NCBI RefSeq assembly: GCF_001435995.1
Contig: NZ_AYYQ01000036.1
Span: 80,575 to 144,574 of the forward strand
From: Apilactobacillus ozensis DSM 23829 = JCM 17196
GTDB lineage: Bacteria; Bacillota; Bacilli; Lactobacillales; Lactobacillaceae
Reading direction: 5' to 3'
Length of the DNA: 64,000 nt
Part shown: one piece after another, positions 61,638 through 64,000 of the stretch
Layout: the number at the start of each line of letters is the position of its first letter
How positions within the stretch are numbered: position 1 is the stretch's first letter
Translations under genes and position numbers: made by a program
Notes under the pieces: model-generated
The model's database searches: none
What the model was told of the DNA's origin: nothing
The model's input: the letters and a program-made list of their open reading frames with translations, nothing else

Positions 61638-62360
61638 CTAATCAAACGGATTAGTGCTCTTTTGATCAAAATCTTTACGATAAGGAATATGTGATGTTCC
61701 TAAATTATCGCGTATCATACGTGGAATTTCATCACGTGTAATTAAACGAGCTCTTCTAACGTATGAACCTTTGTATTCTACGAACGCATAGTTCATCCCT
61801 TTTTTGGGAATTGCTCCAATTTCAAATGTAAGCCATTCACCATCGCCAAATGGTGAGAATGTAACGAAAGCTTTAACTGGCTGAGGTTCGTCAATATACT
61901 GTTTAGTCTTTTTACCTTTCTCATCAGTAACGGTAGCCTTAATTTTTTTAGTAGGTGTCTGTTCGGGTACCACAGCGTAACCGTATCGATATGGGATAAA
62001 TGGATTGACTCGATTAACTAAATCATTACTACTATATCTGCCCCAACTTAACAAGAATAAAAAAATAATAGATAATCCAATTATAGATGAAGCTACGATT
62101 GACCAAATCTTATAACGCTTTTTTAGTTTAACATCCTTACTGATTGAACCAATAGTCTTTAAATTATCGTGCTTTAGTAGGTCGTCTAGTGAAATATCTA
62201 ATTCGTCACTAATATCATTTAGCGTATCTAAATTAGGGATAGTTTGATTATTTTCCCATCTAGATACCGTTTGTCGTGTAACGTGTAATTTTTGAGCTAA
62301 CTCAGTTTGGCTCATCCCCACTTTTTCACGTTGTGCTTTAATCTTATTTGCTAAATCCAT
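61638..62360 (-). CDS. XRE-family regulator with membrane and extracellular domain
   Basis: 240 residues. The N-terminal XRE HTH (MSQTELAQKLHVTRQTVSRW, ENNQTIPNLDTLNDISDELD) runs to about residue 65. One membrane helix (IWSIVASSIIGLSIIFLFLL) is at about 85-107, and the rest (YRYGYAVVPEQTPTKKIKAT ...) should face outward. This layout suggests a membrane-bound sensor-regulator, perhaps of envelope conditions. Own ribosome site GAAGGAGG. Confidence 0.85.
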   Translation of the reverse strand: MDLANKIKAQREKVGMSQTELAQKLHVTRQTVSRWENNQTIPNLDTLNDISDELDISLDDLLKHDNLKTIGSISKDVKLKKRYKIWSIVASSIIGLSIIFLFLLSWGRYSSNDLVNRVNPFIPYRYGYAVVPEQTPTKKIKATVTDEKGKKTKQYIDEPQPVKAFVTFSPFGDGEWLTFEIGAIPKKGMNYAFVEYKGSYVRRARLITRDEIPRMIRDNLGTSHIPYRKDFDQKSTNPFD

Positions 62361-62568
62361 GTGATTCCTCCTTCATTTATGAGTATTAATGTAAATGAAA
62401 AAGGTTATCATGACAAGCAACCATCGTGTTACATGGGGTGTTACATAAAGGTTTGATAATTATTGATTTATTTAACTATAAAAATAAGTTTTATTAAATG
62501 GGGTGTTTGTGATAAAAGCAATTATATTAGCAAAATTGGTCAATAGAAAAAAGATTAGTAAATAATTA
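62361..62568. other. gap without a recognised gene
   Basis: About 200 bases upstream of the XRE gene. Only short reading frames of under 20 codons and the terminator of the DUF4260 gene were seen. Confidence 0.5.
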
Positions 62569-62583
62569 CTAATCTTTTTTCAT
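62548..62583 (-). terminator. intrinsic terminator
   Basis: The AAAAAGATTAGTAA / TTACTAATCTTTTTT stem overlaps the 3' end of the DUF4260 gene. Confidence 0.7.
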
Positions 62584-62922
62584 ACTGTCAATATGTGTAT
62601 GTTGAAAATTATCATTATACTTTAAACCATATCCTAAGCTACGATCCATAAAAATGTGAATAAACCATATTATTAAAAAAGTATTTACATGATAATGTAA
62701 AAATATAGTTATTATTAAAAACATAGTTGGTAGTACTAAACTATGCATCAAGTTATAAGTATATGCGCCTAATTTGTTGTTGAACAAGTATCCGACAGCA
62801 CTGATGTCAGGAATTAAGATTAAAATTATTAGCCATATCAACGAAAATTTAAATTCATAAAAATACATGACTAAACTACATATTAGCAACAAACCATATT
62901 CTGACTTAATAAGTTTATTCAT
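62569..62922 (-). CDS. DUF4260 family membrane protein
   Basis: 117 residues. The conserved PDISAVGYLFNNKLGAYTYN, LVLP, WFIHIFMDRSLGYGLKYNDN, FQHTHI pattern is that of DUF4260, a small integral membrane protein of unknown function with about four helices. Ribosome site AGGTGATGA. Confidence 0.88.
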   Translation of the reverse strand: MNKLIKSEYGLLLICSLVMYFYEFKFSLIWLIILILIPDISAVGYLFNNKLGAYTYNLMHSLVLPTMFLIITIFLHYHVNTFLIIWFIHIFMDRSLGYGLKYNDNFQHTHIDSMKKD

Positions 62923-63066
62923 TTTATCATCACCTCACCTTTGTAATATTAGCATTATTAAGTAAAGTGTGTATTGATATAGCTTTAAAATATCATTCAA
63001 TTTTTTGGCATCGATACTGATTATGATATGATATTTTTATAATTATCTTGAAGGAGAATTTTTATT

Positions 63067-63555
63067 TTGAACTTAGAATTTTCGAATGCTAAATTAGAAG
63101 ATTTACCTAAGATTATGGAGATTGAACGTGCTGGATTTAATGCATCAGAAGCATCCACTGAAGCATCTATGTCAGAAAGAATAAGTTTATTATCTGACAC
63201 CTTTATTGTAGCTAAATTGCAAAAAGAAATAGTTGGTTTTGTAGTAGGTCCGGCTTATAACAAGCGTTATATTGATGATGAGTTATACGAAAAATCATTA
63301 CCTAATGATGATAATGATGCATATCAAACTATTTTAAGCATTGCAGTTGACCCTAAGCATCATGGTAAGAATATTGGCAGCCAATTACTAAATAAAATGG
63401 TTGAGATAGCAAAGAATAACAATCGAAAACTAGTGACGTTGACTTGCTTAAGTCGTTTGATTCCCTTTTACGAAAAAAATGGTTTTGTAAATGAAGGTAA
63501 ATCTAGTTCTGAACATGCCAATGAGACTTGGTTTAACATGGTTAGAAATGTCTAA
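63067..63555 (+). CDS. GNAT family N-acetyltransferase
   Basis: 162 residues, TTG start with GAAGGAG upstream. LEDLPKIMEIERAGFNASEA is motif C/D, ILSIAVDPKHHGKNIGSQLL the acetyl-CoA loop (with HHGKNIG for the usual RGxGxG), and LTCLSRLIPFYEKNGFVNEG motif B. It resembles the arylalkylamine/serotonin-type GNAT group. Substrate unknown. Confidence 0.88.
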   Translation: MNLEFSNAKLEDLPKIMEIERAGFNASEASTEASMSERISLLSDTFIVAKLQKEIVGFVVGPAYNKRYIDDELYEKSLPNDDNDAYQTILSIAVDPKHHGKNIGSQLLNKMVEIAKNNNRKLVTLTCLSRLIPFYEKNGFVNEGKSSSEHANETWFNMVRNV

Positions 63556-63556
63556 A

Positions 63557-63597
63557 TGAAAAAAGACGCCTGTTTTTACACAAGCGTCTTTTTATTA
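63557..63597. terminator. bidirectional intrinsic terminator
   Basis: The AAAAAGACGC-TGT / ACA-GCGTCTTTTT stem lies between convergent genes. Confidence 0.8.
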
Positions 63598-64000
63598 CTT
63601 AGAATTATTTCTCAATTTTAATGATAAACCAAAACCAACTACTGCAATAACTAGCATAAAGATAAATGCAAAGTGATAACCACTGCTAAGTGCCGTAATA
63701 GAGGTCTTTTCTATGGTATTATTCCCAACGATTAGTGTCACAATTAACATTGATAAAGCGGTTCCCACAGATCCACCGACTTGACGTAAAGTAGATGAAG
63801 CTGCGTTACCGTCAGCACTTAATTCGCTAGGTAAACCATTAATACCATCAGTAAATGCATTCATCATAATGAATGCAACCCCAGTTAAACGGTATGCATA
63901 TACAATCGCAATTAAAATAGTATTGGTGTGTGCGTTAAAGAATAGCATTGGGATGGTTCCACTAACTAGAATAAAGAATCCAATTAGGGAAACTTTACGA
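63595..64000 (-). CDS. MFS transporter, DHA2 family (5' end outside window)
   Basis: The reading frame is open to base 64000, so only the last about 135 residues are seen. GVAFIMMNAFTDGINGLPSE, LSADGNAASSTLRQVGGSVG, TALSMLIVT and YHFAFIFMLVIAVVGFGLSL match helices 11-14 of EmrB/LmrB drug exporters. It is similar in type to the exporter at 3547 but clearly a different gene. Confidence 0.8.
   Translation of the reverse strand, partial: RKVSLIGFFILVSGTIPMLFFNAHTNTILIAIVYAYRLTGVAFIMMNAFTDGINGLPSELSADGNAASSTLRQVGGSVGTALSMLIVTLIVGNNTIEKTSITALSSGYHFAFIFMLVIAVVGFGLSLKLRNNSK

Noticed and set aside
1..64000. Insertion sequences, prophage genes, rRNA and tRNA genes
   Set aside because: No transposase, integrase, phage structural gene, rRNA or tRNA-like sequence was recognised in the window.

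Overview
The window looks like a low-GC (roughly one third GC) lactobacillus. The signs are AT-rich intergenic DNA, strong AGGAGG ribosome sites, BspA-type and S-layer-like surface proteins with KxYKxGKxW-type leaders, many small secreted proteins, a lactococcal-type branched-chain/indolepyruvate keto-acid decarboxylase, PepO and MerR-family redox regulators. The genus cannot be fixed from sequence reading alone; an insect- or plant-associated heterofermenter of the Apilactobacillus/Fructilactobacillus type is my guess. No rRNA, tRNA, insertion sequence or prophage was seen.

Layout. 1-6 kb: ASCH and SAP-domain genes, an aminotransferase, a YoaK protein, a DHA2 drug exporter and cytidine deaminase. 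6.3-13.5 kb: one leftward aromatic operon, aroE-aroD-(MFS/chorismate mutase fusion)-aroC-aroA-tyrA-aroK, preceded by a tyrosine-rich leader peptide and a terminator/antiterminator attenuator. 14-19 kb: a plasmid-type maintenance block with two parA-parB pairs, TAGTGCTG iterons and a RepA_N initiator controlled by an antisense RNA. 19.8-31.9 kb: a large surface protein, a broken nucleoside hydrolase, secreted and membrane proteins, and an ABC-2 exporter. 32-35.3 kb: a Sau3AI-like restriction enzyme, its cytosine methyltransferase and a Vsr repair nuclease. 35.4-38.4 kb: a guanidinium-type SMR exporter with a riboswitch-like leader, then a MerR-cupin-AhpD cluster. 38.4-39.6 kb: a second RepA_N gene whose antisense-RNA control region mirrors the first.

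39.66-47.5 kb is the most interesting part: a type II-C-like CRISPR-Cas locus (cas9-cas1-cas2, no csn2 or cas4 seen). It has two arrays (18 and 21 repeats), each followed on the cas9 side by a related leader, and four tracrRNA-like units. Each 36-nt repeat ends in an extended -10 promoter (TGTTATAAT), so each crRNA could be transcribed from its own repeat. Two of the tracr units carry a repeat-like segment just upstream of the anti-repeat and could fold as natural single-guide RNAs.

47.6-64 kb: a MerR/aldo-keto reductase pair, a DUF536 plasmid-type protein, the keto-acid decarboxylase with a divergent MarR regulator and inverted-repeat operators, a second BspA-type surface protein, a nitroreductase, exporters, a secreted PepO, and a truncated DHA2 transporter at the edge.

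Two RepA_N genes, two parAB pairs and a DUF536 gene beside biosynthetic genes mean that the replicon is either a large plasmid or a chromosome with integrated plasmid maintenance modules. The window alone does not decide this.
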